The position numbers and the translations under genes were made by a program. Below are positions 22,101-32,602 of a stretch of DNA of 46,609 bases, one piece after another; positions within the stretch are counted from its first letter, which is position 1, and every line of letters starts with the position of its first letter. Source of the DNA: Chromera velia (taxonomy: Eukaryota > Sar > Chromeraceae); contig JAHBMJ010004310.1 in the NCBI GenBank assembly GCA_018398765.1, forward strand, positions 35,576-82,184. Reading direction: 5' to 3'. A model generated the notes under the pieces. That model was not told the origin of the DNA and made no database searches. It was given only the letters and a program-made list of their open reading frames with translations.

Positions 22101-23839
22101 CAACAGAAAATCAGAATCGATCTTCCACCCTCCTTGACGACCTCAAACAACTTTGAGTTTCTCTGGTTTCCTCTGGCCTCCACTCTGTTTGAGAGAATTC
22201 TTATCTGGAAATCGGAGAGAGAACGGCGGACCGACAGGCTCAGAACACAGATGCACATGAAGAAAGAGGCTGGCCGAGAGGAATTCAATAGGCGTCTCAG
22301 GTCAGTCAGAAAAGCAGCCTTTAAAAGCAGCTGGAGACACCAATACCTGGCATTTTCTATTTACGTTTGCTCACGAGATCTTTTCTTCATAGAACAAATG
22401 TGTGAAAGCATGTGACTAGTGTCGTCTCCCATCTGCTCGGTCAATTGGCTGTTCCTTTTTTCTTTTTGTGTGTGTCTTGTTTCAGTACAAGCTCGGTCAA
22501 TTGGCTGTTCCTTTTTTCTTTTTGTGTGTGTCTTGTTTCAGTACAGTCTCCACTTTGTCTGGTGATATTAATCAACTGTCTGATTACATCATCGAACAAT
22601 CGTAATTTGATGAAGGAACGTTTTGATCAATCTCTCCCTCCCTTCCCCCCCCCTCCTCTGTCTCTTCCTCTTTCTGTGCGTGTCTGTTTGTCCGTCCGTC
22701 CGTCCGGTTTTCTCTCTCTCTCTCTCTCTCTCTGTGTGTGCGTGTGTGTGTGTGTGTGGTTTGTGTGCAGGGGAGAGGAGGCCCTTGCAGCTCTGGCAGA
22801 AGAGTTCCTTCAGGAGGAGAAAGAGAGAATCAGAAAACAGAGGTGGTCTGTGAGGGCAGGACTCTTCCTTCTCCCTGCAGAAGCAGAGGGACACGATGAG
22901 AATAACAAGGTCTTCTTGCAGTCTGTCGATTATGACGACGACCAGAAGGAGAACTTTGCTTCTTCTTCTCCTGAACGAATCGAGAGAGTCCCCGCAAACC
23001 CCCTTACGGGGGCCCATACAGACTCCGACGGTGGTGACAGCGTTCTCTCCGTCAACGATGTCCGGTTCCGCATGGAACACGAAGAGGTAGAGAGAGAGCA
23101 GGACCCTCATCAAGAAAAAGAAGCCATTCAGATTCCAGACACGACACAGCCCTCCACACCCCTCTATCGTTTCCTTCTGGGAGCAGGTACTGGCAGTGTG
23201 GCACCTCTAGCCGCTCCTCAAACAGAGAGCTCCGTGCGAACGACCTCAGATCCGAGGACATCTCAAGAGGAGCCTCTGAGAAGAGGAGAGAGGAGAGCAC
23301 TCAGGCAGGCAGCTGCACAGTTTCTGAAGGACACCAATCCGGGAGTCGCTGTGTCACCAATCGACAGCGAGTCGCGGCAGGTGCAAGAGGAGAGAGTGGG
23401 ACTTTATGAGGACGCCAGGCGTGCACACAAACAAGAGAGTCACAAGGATCTTAGGAACTCGAACGACGAACAGATGGAGGAGGCAACGGAAGCAAAAACA
23501 CCTCTCACGGTGCGAGAATCGAAAAAGAGAGAGAAAACACAGGATGCAAAGGACTCCCAGGCATCTGCTCACGCCTCACGCCTCCTCCTTCAGATTGACG
23601 AAGTCCTCGGAGAAGAATCCGACGAAGAAGATGAGAGAAGTCCTCTCAGAAGAACAGAAAAAAGAGTGACAGAAGAAAAGACAAACAAGGGGGCACGGCA
23701 GAGCGCATCTCGAGGAAGACAGACAGAAACAATTCCGTCTCAAGCTTCTCAACACGCCTCGCGTATGCTCACAAACCTTGAAAATCTTGTTGACGCCCTT
23801 TCTCCAACAAATCTTTCAAAAAAACAGACAAACCACTAG
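5212..23839 (+). CDS. Giant modular EGF/Sushi/HYR multi-pass membrane receptor-like protein, 28 exons, about 3637 aa
   Basis: Predicted exons: 5212-6021, 6389-6491, 6936-7076, 7357-7479, 7879-8001, 8343-8465, 8814-8936, 9156-9278, 9511-9633, 9876-9998, 10269-10391, 10586-10708, 11005-11127, 11329-11451, 11632-11754, 11939-12187, 12512-12658, 12864-12983, 13169-13291, 13491-13663, 13815-15511, 16092-16515, 16759-17921, 18263-18431, 18720-18818, 19076-21163, 21438-22300, 22771-23839 (stop TAG). Lengths sum to 10914 nt, an exact multiple of 3, and every junction is phase-matched with GT...AG ends. Order: signal sequence and H-lectin-like repeats (1-304), 18 EGF (305-1056), PPC/CUB-like, one EGF, three Sushi-like and two HYR (1057-1680), Cys-rich stalk (1681-1840), membrane region (about 1840-2345), cytoplasmic tail. 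The architecture implies a surface protein that binds ligand or neighbours and signals inward; no enzymatic domain was recognised. The start could be a later in-frame Met (MRKMY). The least certain junctions are 6021/6389, 13663/13815 and 21163/21438. Confidence 0.85.
6786..6887 (+). repeat. GT/GTAT microsatellite in receptor intron 2
   Basis: About 100 bp of GT dinucleotides interrupted by GTAT, ending about 48 bp before the acceptor of the first EGF exon. It inflates open frames on both strands that have no coding meaning. Confidence 0.95.
8022..8136 (+). repeat. GT microsatellite followed by GA microsatellite in receptor intron 5
   Basis: A GT run at 8022-8050 lies 20 bp after the donor at 8002 and is followed by a GA run at 8105-8136. 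Both are simple repeats. Confidence 0.95.
9110..9142 (+). repeat. GT microsatellite just upstream of an EGF exon acceptor
   Basis: A 33-bp GT run ends 13 bp before the TGCAG acceptor at 9155, so it replaces the usual polypyrimidine tract of that intron. Confidence 0.95.
13097..13144 (+). repeat. CTT trinucleotide repeat in a receptor intron
   Basis: CTT repeats with a few interruptions form an extended polypyrimidine tract 24 bp before the acceptor at 13168. Confidence 0.9.
13491..15511 (+). other. Receptor membrane-distal stalk: PPC/CUB-like region, EGF, three Sushi-like and two HYR modules
   Basis: Exon 13491-13663 and the start of exon 13815-15511 form a beta-rich segment ([12 protein letters not shown] to [10 protein letters not shown]) resembling pre-peptidase C-terminal or CUB-like folds; this part is the least certain. 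Next come an EGF ([11 protein letters not shown] to GDGVLC), then three modules of Sushi/CCP type with the pattern C...G...V.F.C..G....G...L.C.G....A.WP....C, beginning near 14260, 14510 and 14720. Two HYR modules follow (PSLVCLDV...[17 protein letters not shown]...C and PRILCPSSI...[24 protein letters not shown]). The exon ends with a CEECECYC cluster in phase 2. Confidence 0.78.
16092..19250 (+). other. Receptor Cys-rich stalk and multi-pass membrane region
   Basis: Exon 16092-16515 starts in [13 protein letters not shown] and contains [12 protein letters not shown]; exon 16759-17921 opens with [19 protein letters not shown]. This is the GCC2/GCC3 (ephrin-receptor-like) motif that in many protist proteins precedes a membrane domain. 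Hydrophobic segments follow: [17 protein letters not shown], the [14 protein letters not shown] motif typical of that family, [54 protein letters not shown]. Exon 18263-18431 carries the hallmark [16 protein letters not shown]...LIRK, exon 18720-18818 [12 protein letters not shown], and exon 19076 onward [17 protein letters not shown]. That gives 7-8 segments. The topology resembles TRP-like or 7TM-like protist proteins; channel or receptor activity is not established. Confidence 0.72.
19251..23839 (+). other. Receptor cytoplasmic tail, about 1290 residues, charged and low in complexity
   Basis: The tail is spread over exons 19076-21163, 21438-22300 and 22771-23839. It is rich in Glu, Arg, Ser and Lys with acidic runs ([28 protein letters not shown]). 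It includes a more ordered early part ([14 protein letters not shown] to [15 protein letters not shown]) and two related C-terminal motifs, [17 protein letters not shown] and [18 protein letters not shown], each preceded by a basic or acidic stretch. No kinase, phosphatase or known adaptor domain was recognised. The repeated HASR-L motif may be a short binding helix. Confidence 0.7.
22435..22545 (+). repeat. 56-bp direct tandem duplication in the last receptor intron
   Basis: Two near-identical copies (starts 22435 and 22491) each contain a polypyrimidine stretch ending TGTTTCAG, which looks like a 3' splice site. Neither is the predicted acceptor (22770). The intron also carries CT and GT simple repeats at about 22701-22768. 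Confidence 0.93.
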
Positions 23840-25118
23840 TCTCTGTAGATTGATCATTAATTGATTCTAAAAGTAAAAAAAACGTCAGACTGCAGATTTC
23901 AATCCTTACAATATAAATTCACTGCGACTAAGCAACTGCTAGTCAACTGCTTAAGCATGTTTAAGTTACTCTCAACAGTGAATTGCTTTACCAGTTACTA
24001 TATTAGCTAGGCGCCGCACATAAAAAAAAAAAAAAAAATAGGCGCCTTCAACTTTTTTTTTTTTTTTTAGGTTAAAAGTTAGGTTCACATTTTATGTGGA
24101 AAAGTAAGTTTCAGAGTCGAAAGTGTTTCTTTTCTTTTTGGAGACACGTACTTGAAATAAAAAAATAAAAAAAAAGAAGAAAAAAAATAGGTCTTCCCAA
24201 CTTTTTTTTTCTTTTTTTTTTCTATGTGCGGTGCCTAGTATATTAGCCGCTGAGTTTATCTAGTTTAAAATAGTTTCCCAAGTAGTTTTCTTTGTTAAAC
24301 TTATAGTTTTTGATAATAAGTATTAAAAATATTTAGAAAAACATATTTTATGATTCATGTTTTTATTTTACACCTTAGTAACACCTGGTTTCATGCAAAT
24401 TTGAGTTAACTGGTGATTTTTAGTGATTTTTTTTAAAGGCCCAGAAGCTTAGTTCATCTTAATTCATCCTGAATCTAGAATAAAATTGATTAACTTACAC
24501 CATTTAAATGCTGATATGCAATAAGTTACGATGAGCTATAAATTACAAACTTGAAAAAGAAAACAAAAGTATAGTTTACTAAGTGAGTGATATAAGTATA
24601 ACAATATATTTCTACCTCTTTGACGGTATGAATTTGTTTTCTGCATGCACTAAGCTCAGTGAGCTGCACAAAAAGAGACTATTTTTATTCTGAAGTTAAT
24701 TTTTTAGTTAAATCTGAATACAGTTTGCTTCATTAATCGATCCATCCTATGCAACTTGACTATTTTTTCCTGTTATTGAATGCTTTAAACTTTAAGTATT
24801 TCAGTACCATCCTCTGGGACGATTTCAGCACCAACAAGAGTAGTAGCGCAGGACTCGATCACTGCGACAAGACGCAATCCAGATTTACTCCCATGAAGCT
24901 CAACATTGCCCTCTTGATGCCCACTTCCCCAGCTTGATCAAGCGCTCGTTGATAATGCTGATTCCTCGAGCTTTTCCCGATCTTTCTCTCCTTTGTGTCT
25001 GGTCTATAAGTCACACTCCCATTTATATGCCTGTCTGGAGAAGTGTAGGTTCACCCGTCTCCATTTCTGCAGCAAGGAAAAAACAGCGGCAGCCAGCAGC
25101 CAGAGCGCCCCTGTACCC
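23840..25118. other. AT-rich spacer between the receptor gene and the Pro/Ser-rich gene
   Basis: The region is markedly more AT-rich than the genes, with A and T homopolymers. It holds a MITE at 24007-24238 (listed separately). From about 24750 to 25118 composition returns to average; a 62-codon frame at 24749-24937 has no support. It lies 3' of two convergent genes, so it should hold both terminators, but I cannot place polyadenylation sites. Confidence 0.6.
24007..24238. mobile_element. MITE-like element, 232 bp, with TIRs and 8-bp target duplication
   Basis: The left end reads CTAGGCGCCGCACATA followed by poly-A; the right end is its inverted complement with one change (TATGTGCGGTGCCTAG). 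Both sides are flanked by TATATTAG (23999-24006 and 24239-24246). A second, inner inverted motif (TAGGCGCCTTCAAC against GTTGGGAAGACCTA) is weaker. There is no coding capacity. An 8-bp duplication is characteristic of the hAT superfamily, although the ends do not match the usual hAT terminal consensus exactly, so the family is tentative. Confidence 0.82.
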
Positions 25119-28100
25119 TCAACGCGGGCAACGCCCAAAAGCCATCGAGGGAGGGGGCCCGCCTCTTCCTCCAATCTGCAGAGCTTGGGGACAGACAGGG
25201 GAGACGGCTGAGGCTGTGGGAGGGACTTGGCAGAAGGGGGGGGGATGGGGAGGAAAGGCAGACCGAAGCTGGGGATGAAAAACGGCATGCGGGGCGGGAG
25301 GGGTGACACCGACGAATTGACGAGTCTGTCTAGTCCCGTGAGGCATTGGTTGAGGTCCTGAAGTCGTCAGTGGCTGTGCAGCTGCTCTGCTGTCTGTGCC
25401 GTTTGGGCGAGGAGATGGAGAGGGTGAGAGGACTTGGGCCTGCGGGAAGGTTGGGGCAAAATACCACTTTGTTGTAGGTGCAGGATTGGGAGAAGAGCTC
25501 TGGCCAGTAGATACCGTCCGGTGTGTGGCTCCTTGAGAGTTTGATCTTTGCTTTTGCTGAATGTGGTTGTGGAAGGAGGGCCCACTGCGGACACCTGCAA
25601 GACTGTATTCCGGGGCCTCTGTACGGACAGGGGAAGCAGCAGAGTCGAGCACAGCACCATGTGGAGTCTGTCGCCACACAGGCCGGGGGGAGAACCGGCT
25701 GGGGACAGGGGCTCTCACACCAGACGTGGAAGGAATAAGAAGCCCCCCGGTTCCCCCTGGAACCATCAGGGTGCCAGGAGGGGGGGGACACAGGACTCTA
25801 GGGGAGTGTGTGGGTAGAGTGGGATGAGGAAACCTGTGCGAGACGGCAAATCCTGCCCTTGCTGGGAACGGCAAAGGGATTGAAAACTTTGGAGCGGAGG
25901 CTGGTCGTTGATGCCCTGGCATCAGCTGTGCGGGATGGGTTAGACGGTTGGGCTGACGTTGCGGTAGCTGGTGTGCGTGTGTGGAGGTGGACACGCCAGA
26001 CATAGCAGGACCTGGGGGCACACGAAGGTTGGCGTTGGCAGTCGATGCTGATGATGTGAGAGAACGACGATTAGAGAAGTGGTCGTTAACCTGAGGTTGG
26101 TGTACGCTCTGTGGCTCGACTTTGGAGGAATCTTCTTTGTCAGTTGATCGGGTTGGTTCTTTGAATGTGAACGCTTCTGTTTGGGGAGGGGGGTTAAGAA
26201 CGCTTGCAAGAGCGGCTGCCTCTCTATCATGTGGTTGTTCTTTGACTCGGGAGGCGCCTAAGAGGTAGTGGTTGACGGGAACGTGAAGAACTCGGGGAGG
26301 ACTTGCAAGCGGGGGGGGGGATTCGATAAACGTGGGCCACTGCCTGTTGGGGTTCTCCTTTTGGTTCTCGTCTTCTTCTTTTGCGGTGGTCTCTCCAAGG
26401 AGGTCAGATGTTGTAGGTTGTTGAGGTGGCCCTGCTGTGATTCCTGAACTGCCGATGGGGGGAACTGTTGCTTCATTATGTTCTGCTTCTCCATTCCTTT
26501 CACTAATCACTTTCCTATCCGCTCCCGAGAGGTTGCAGGGATCCCTCCCTCTCTCCCTGCTGCTTCGCTCTTCAGACAGCCCTCTTCCTTCTGCCTCGCC
26601 CGGTCGCCCCGAAGACTTTGAGAGAGGAGGGTCAAAAGACTCGCCTTCTATTCCTGCATCTGTCCCGATGCAGAGGGGAAACTTCAGACCCTGAGGGGGG
26701 GGAGGGAGACCTGCATGCAGATACAATTAAGGCATATGATAGAATATTCACTCGACACATGCATCTGCGCAACGTTCCTGCTGTGAATATAAAAACGTGG
26801 CTCTGGGCAAGACGGCAAACATTTCAAACACGTCTGTAAATCGGTTTTTCTTGAAGACCTGGCCCCAGCTTTTTTTTTTTAAGTCGAGAAAGCCGGCTGC
26901 ATGACTTGCACACTGGCTGGCTGCCTTGTGTCGTGATTGGCTTGACGGGGTGTCTGTGTGAGTAATCAGATGTCCGAACCGCTCCGTCCCCTGTCTGCTC
27001 GAAAGAAATACATTAGAAAGAGACTCACCAAGAGAGCTCCATGCTGCAGCCGCCAGAGAGTTCCGACTCGAAGCTCCGCTGTCCCTCTGGCTTCTGTCCG
27101 TGAGGGTGCGGGAGGTTGAGAGCGCACTGGGTGACTTTTTGTCTCTGGAAGAAGAGGAAGGAGGAATCCTCCGGCTTCGGTCCTCCTCCGTGGCTCTTCT
27201 CTGGAGAGGGCGACTTTCAATCTGCTGAGGTGCAGAGAGAAACCCTGGCAGTTGGGCGTCTGGAGGGTTCCGCATTCTCTCTCTGCTGATTGGTCTTGGT
27301 GACCCGCTGCTGGCGCTGCTGGCATCCCTACTGTCATATTCACTTCCTCCGACACTTGCCGGATAGACAGGAGGAGCATGCGGTATGGGAGAAGGAAGAG
27401 GGAAGAGGTCGTCTCTTAGTTGAGGTTCGGGAGGGGGGGGTGAGAACTGATCGCGGTCTGTGACTGTCAGGGGTGTGCAGGGGGATCTGTTTTGGTCTGT
27501 CAATGGAGTCGGTGGTGTTCTTGGTGAGGGGCTGGCTTCCTGGACATGAACTCCGATTCTTCTGACTGTGCCCTCTTCTGAGGTACCTTCCAAGAAAGAA
27601 AGTTCACTCCGGCATCTCGAGTGCGTGGGCTCTCTCGAGTTGTGGTGAGAAGAAAGGGGGGGGGAGGGGTAAAATGGGTTTGAGCTCTCTGTCTGTCTGT
27701 GTGATTCTCTCACACCACCTCCAGCATATGATGGCCCTCCTTCACGGGAGGGGGCAGGGACGCGAGATGGAGATTGGAAAGAGGCGAGGGGGGCTGGAGA
27801 AAAATTTAATTGGAAGAAGGGGATGTTGTTCTGAGTGTATTCAGTTTCGTGTCTTCTATCCAGTTCCCTTCTCCCCCCCTCTATCCACTCAGTTCTCCTC
27901 GACGTTTCAGGAGAGCCCCCTCTCTCCCCCTCTCTTTCTTTCTGTCTTTGTGATAACCCCACAGTTTCCCTGAGGCCCAACCTTGAAGCCCAGAGACCAA
28001 AAGAACCCCTTTCTCTAAAGTCAAGAGGGGCAGAGGGAGCTCTGGCAGGAGGGGGCGCACGCATCCGGGGAATCCGGAGAGGGGCGGGTCTCGTGTCCTC

Positions 28101-29650
28101 TCTCTCGTCGGACCTTTCTGTCCTCTCTCTACCTCTGTCTGTTAGCTCGGTAGGGCTCAGACAGGTTAGCTCGGTAGGGCTCAGACAGGTTAGGGGCATC
28201 CCATGGCGAGGCACAGGGGGCGACGGCGTTCCAGAGACGCCACAGGGAATCACAGGTCTGTCTTCTCTGATCCATCCTTTCTCTTCGTCTACTTCCCCTT
28301 CTCCTTCTTCTTCGCATGATGCCCTGCTGGCAGATGGATGGAAGGAGGTTGAGGCTGCCTGTGGACGGGCGGAGCCATCGGTATGAGCTGCGTGGGAGAT
28401 GGAGAGGTCTAGAGGAGAAGGGAAAGTCACGCGGTGTGATTCGGATTCGGATGATGATTTCTCTCTGCGTCCCCTCCCCTCCCTGTGGCCTTCGCTAGAT
28501 TCCTCTCGCCCCCTGTGGTTGTTTTTGTTGCTAGTCTCTCTTTCCCGCCTTCCCCTCTCGAAGCCCCTCTCTCTCTCGTGCTGCAACTGTCTCAGAGACT
28601 CCTCCCACCTGCAAAAATAGATACAGATGCAGGCACCCATTTAATCCTACATGTGCATGTCGATCGGTCAGTCACGGGAGGAATCAGTGGATGTAGAGAA
28701 GGGACCATACATTAATAGGGTGGCCTGAGGATGGATGTCTTGCATGCATAACCACGGGGCAAACAAGTAGGAAATGAGCTAAAAAGGTTTTGGACACATG
28801 TATGCTCAAGCTTACATTCGACTGGGTTCCTCTGTATGGGGACAGTGACAGAAGAAGTGGCGAGAAAAAATCAAGGACGGAGAACTGAAAACGAATGAAA
28901 AGTCTCCCCAAAACAAAGATAGAAAGAAGGTGAGATAGCAAGTGCAGGCGCATACGGACAAGGGAAAGAATAATCCTGTGTTGCTTTGCTTTTGAAAAAT
29001 GACACAGTCACTCGTGAGAAGAGAAAGGCAAAATCAAAGAAATTTGAACACCCAAAGAACTGCTAAGAAAGAGACACACTGTATATAAGTAAAAATGATG
29101 GACAGGCTTGTAGGCCCAAGGCGACACACTTTGTTCGAAAGAAGAAGACCTGAGAGGTCAAACTCTCGACCAATTGTCTCTCCAAGATCCTCGACGCCTT
29201 CTCGCTGTCCTTTTCTCTTTCCCTTTCTCTTTCCTTCGCACCACTTCTTCCCTTCCCTCTGTGCTCGCATATCGAGCAGCCCGTCCTCTTGGTGCAGCCC
29301 TTCTTCGAAGCCTGCCTGGCAGTGTTAGTGCCTTGACGACGCGCTCGCAACTCAAGCTGATTGCACCTCTCTAAAGTTTCCAGAATTTCAAGCACAGGTC
29401 CACCACTCCTGCTGGAGGAGGTCTGGGTACGTGTTGCAAATCCGGAATTGGAGGTCTTGGGTGTTCGGCAAAGTACCCGTAAAGGCTTTTCTCGATTGTG
29501 CTTTGCACGCTGAGAAGAAGAACAAGGTTGTTCTCCTCCTTCTCCTCTGAGGATGTTCAAAGACGGCCTGCGCAGGGCTGTGGCCTGATCGAGAGGGTTC
29601 CTCTCCACCATGGTGTTGTTTGGCAGCCTGAGGTCCCTCAGTCCTGACAT
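25119..29650 (-). CDS. Pro/Ser/Arg-rich protein of unknown function, about 1230 aa, at least three exons
   Basis: Exon 1 starts at an ATG at 29650 (MSGLRDLRLPNN) and ends near 29130 or 29150. Exon 2 runs 28608-27029, with acceptor TTTTTGCAG and a strong donor GTGAGT. Exon 3 runs 26710-25119, with acceptor CTGCATGCAG and stop TGA. Exons 2 and 3 join in phase 1 and keep the frame. Exon 2 begins in phase 2, which fits a weak exon 1 donor (AA|GTGTGT at 29130); the better-looking CAG|GTCTTC at 29150 is phase 0, so an extra exon is possible. The protein is low-complexity: Arg/Glu/Ser-rich first, then Pro-rich (SPSPSPRP, PPHPPPF). I recognise no domain, membrane segment or signal peptide. It converges with the receptor gene. 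Coding status rests on long open frames and matching splice phases. Confidence 0.55.
28141..28196 (-). repeat. 24-bp in-frame tandem duplication in the Pro/Ser-rich gene
   Basis: The 24-bp unit starting GTTAGCTCGG occurs twice and encodes two copies of the octapeptide LTCLSPTE. It keeps the frame, which mildly supports the region being translated. Confidence 0.85.
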
Positions 29651-30051
29651 TTCTTTCTATGAGCCAAAGAAAATATGGCACCGCTTTCAAAGCTCCAGTT
29701 GGAGAGACTATGTGCAAAATGAGGCTGAAGGATTAAAAATGAAATAATCGGAGAGCGTAAACCCCAATGAAAGTCGATTCTCGAACTGGTCTGTTCGGAT
29801 CTGTCAAACAAATCTGTAGACTTGTCAGAAGAGGCGGCTCAGTCTGTTTCTCCCCCCCTTGCTGCGCCGATCGGAAAAGCACTCCAGCAGATATGCAGCA
29901 GACAAGTTCGCCCTTTGCTCTCAAAGAGCTAGCCATTGGAGGAGATGCGTGGGAATGTGTGTTCGATCGAGTGTGTACATATCGATGTACATAAACTTTT
30001 CCATGTATATATATATGCATGCATGCACGTAATTTTAATAATCAAATAAAT

Positions 30052-30460
30052 GGCCCCGGAAAGCGAAGCGGGGGGCACTTAGAAAACAGAAATACCCCAG
30101 CCCACGTGCGTGCACGCTGTCTTTCGGCAAAAACCCGGCCCCGAAAGGCTGAATGTGCGCCAAATGTGCGTGCGTCAGGTGGACTTCAGACCCGATTACC
30201 CGATTTTTGCCAAAAAAGGCCCCGGAAAGATCCCGCCCCAAATGGTCCAGAAAAGCGTGCATGAACCCGTGCCGTCATGCATGCGTGCGTCAGTGGCCCC
30301 GGAAAGCGACAGGCTACATCCCCGGGCTTTTTTCCTGGGGGAGGGGGGGTTCTACGGCTTTTCCTGCGGGGGGGAACGGGTCGGCACGACTGCCCGATCG
30401 GCTAGCCTGCGTGCGTCAATCGTGAAGTTCTCATTTTTCTTGCTTTCCGGGGCCGTTCGC
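30052..30460. repeat. Cluster of GGCCCCGGAAAG and GTGCGTGCGTCA motifs
   Basis: GGCCCCGGAAAG occurs at 30052, 30218 and 30295, a variant lacking one G near 30138, and an inverted copy near 30443. GCGTGCGTCA or close forms recur near 30170, 30285 and 30408. The outermost copies form a 14-bp inverted pair, so the cluster could be a decayed element, but no target duplication was found. Confidence 0.5.
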
Positions 30461-32524
30461 AAGCTTGCTTGCTGCATGCATGCGTGGTGGCCAGCCCTGC
30501 AATGTCGGTAAACTCCTGGGCATGCATGGCGTTGCCAACCCCCCTTGTCCCTGCTAGTCCCTGCCCCGCAGAGGCTCAAAGTGCATGAGTACACCAGCGC
30601 CCTGACAGCACAGTAGTGCATGGTCGTTATAGGCCGGCCTGTGGCTACTAGCCACTGGCTACCTATGGCTAGGACCAGGCTGGACGCACACATATATTAG
30701 TTTGTGGGTCTGGGTAGAAAAAATCCGGTTTAAAACCAAGTTTCTTGGTCTATAAAGAGTAACTGAGTTAAACTAGGTAACAGATGATAATCCAAACTTA
30801 TTGTAAATTAGGTAAGAAAGATAACTTTAATAAGGTGGCTAGAAGTGATTAGAAATGAACATGCATCCAATTAGAATACTATCAGACATCCTTGGTTTAT
30901 CGTTTTGGTCACAGACTCACAGCTGCCTACAGTCACCATATAAATAGTATTAAATAGTGTAATCCTAGATTTTATCATGTAAATATCTATACAACTTGAA
31001 ATTTAGGTATACCATAACATTATATTCCATGCATAGATATTTTTTTAACTTTTTTGTAAGGTAGAAACTTAGTATTCAATTACTACTAGAAAGAAACCTG
31101 TACCAACATGTTTGAACAGCCTGGGGACCTGCTCTGTCTCGCGGTTACACACCGGCTGTTCCTGTATGGCTCGCTTTTAACTTGTACGCATCGATCCGTT
31201 TTTACATTTGCGCACGTCTTTTTGGTGATGTCTTCGAGAATGGAGGTCCCCTTTGGGGTCGCTCACTCATCGCATTTCGCCACAGGAATTAAAATTGTGG
31301 CCACCTGCTTCGTTCACTGATTCATTTCGACATTCTGCAAGACTGCCTTCCTGCCTGCCCACACCCTCAAAGACAAGACACAGGTCTGCATCAGCACGCC
31401 GATCTGATTATCGGCGTGGATGCACTCAAGCCACTTCGTTGTACTGCTTGTCTGCACGACTGTGCGACGCACGCATCGAATCCTTAGCTCTCTTTCTCTC
31501 GCGCTTTTTGAGACTGCACGGATCGGCCTGGATGCACTTCCCATGCAGTTTCTCCTTCCTTCGACAAACATGAGCACAGACAGAAAGCAAAACAAAACGA
31601 CTCCAGGGATACACGTGTGGGTGTCAATGGCGAGATGAAAAGAGAATCAACATGTCGAAAGAATGCATGTTTGTTCTTCACCCCTTTTCTGCATGATTGT
31701 GAAATTCGTGCCCCTTACAAAGAGAGAGGAGCTTCTCTCTGCCACTGCACAGATGTCAAATTTTTGTCCGTCTTACTTTCTGATGCTCTCTCTTTTGTTT
31801 TCGCTCTTTGAATAAACGACAAAGTCTTTCTTCGCCTTTCTCATGTCGCTTCTAGCTCCTTTTTTCAAGGCCTTTGCCTCAATGAAAGAAAACTTGGATT
31901 CTAGATAGGTTCAGTCTCAAAATCGAAGTCAAGAATAGAATGGACGTACATCTCTGGACCTGTGTATCGTCTTTGTGTTGTTTCACGAACAGAACAAGAA
32001 ACAGAAGAGACACAAACAAAAACGACACGCACTCACCGACCAACGCCCTTTCAACAGACACGGAATGAACAAGAACAACAAAACAACCAACAGACAGATC
32101 CTTTCCCCCTCCTTCTTTCTCTTTTATGCCTCCATTGCAATGTTCGAATAGAAAGAACAGAAATGAGCGAGAGAAAAGGTTGGCTTTGAACAGAACGACA
32201 AAACCAGCCAACCCAGTTTAATCATGCATGCTTGGATGCACTCTGACCCTCTCTTTGCCTGCCCGCTAGCTGTCGCGTCTCTTCAACCCCTCGATCGGTC
32301 ATCTTCTTCCATCCATTCCTTTCCTCCCTCTCTTCCGTCTTTCTTCCCGTCCCCATAGAGTAAACGAAACCTTCAACGATGACGTCTTTCTACCTTTCTT
32401 CCTTCCTTCCTTGCTTTCTCTCCCTTCCATTCTGTTCGTCTCTCTTTCTGAACATTCGCCCTTAATTAAGTCAAGCGACTCCATGCGGGGCAGACACACA
32501 AACCAACGTGTGTGCATACGAATT

Positions 32525-32568
32525 TACACACACGCACACACACATGCACACATGCACACATGCACACA

Positions 32569-32599
<31 letters not shown>
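32525..32599. repeat. CA microsatellite
   Basis: About 75 bp of ACAC with occasional G or T, 3' of enolase. It creates His/Thr-rich shadow frames. Confidence 0.95.

Positions 32600-32602
<3 letters not shown>

Noticed and set aside
24749..24937. 62-codon plus-strand frame
   Set aside because: Short, without domain, splice context or composition shift; could be chance.
31108..31811. Several 60-110 codon frames on both strands 3' of enolase
   Set aside because: They overlap each other in different frames, with no domains or consistent splice signals.
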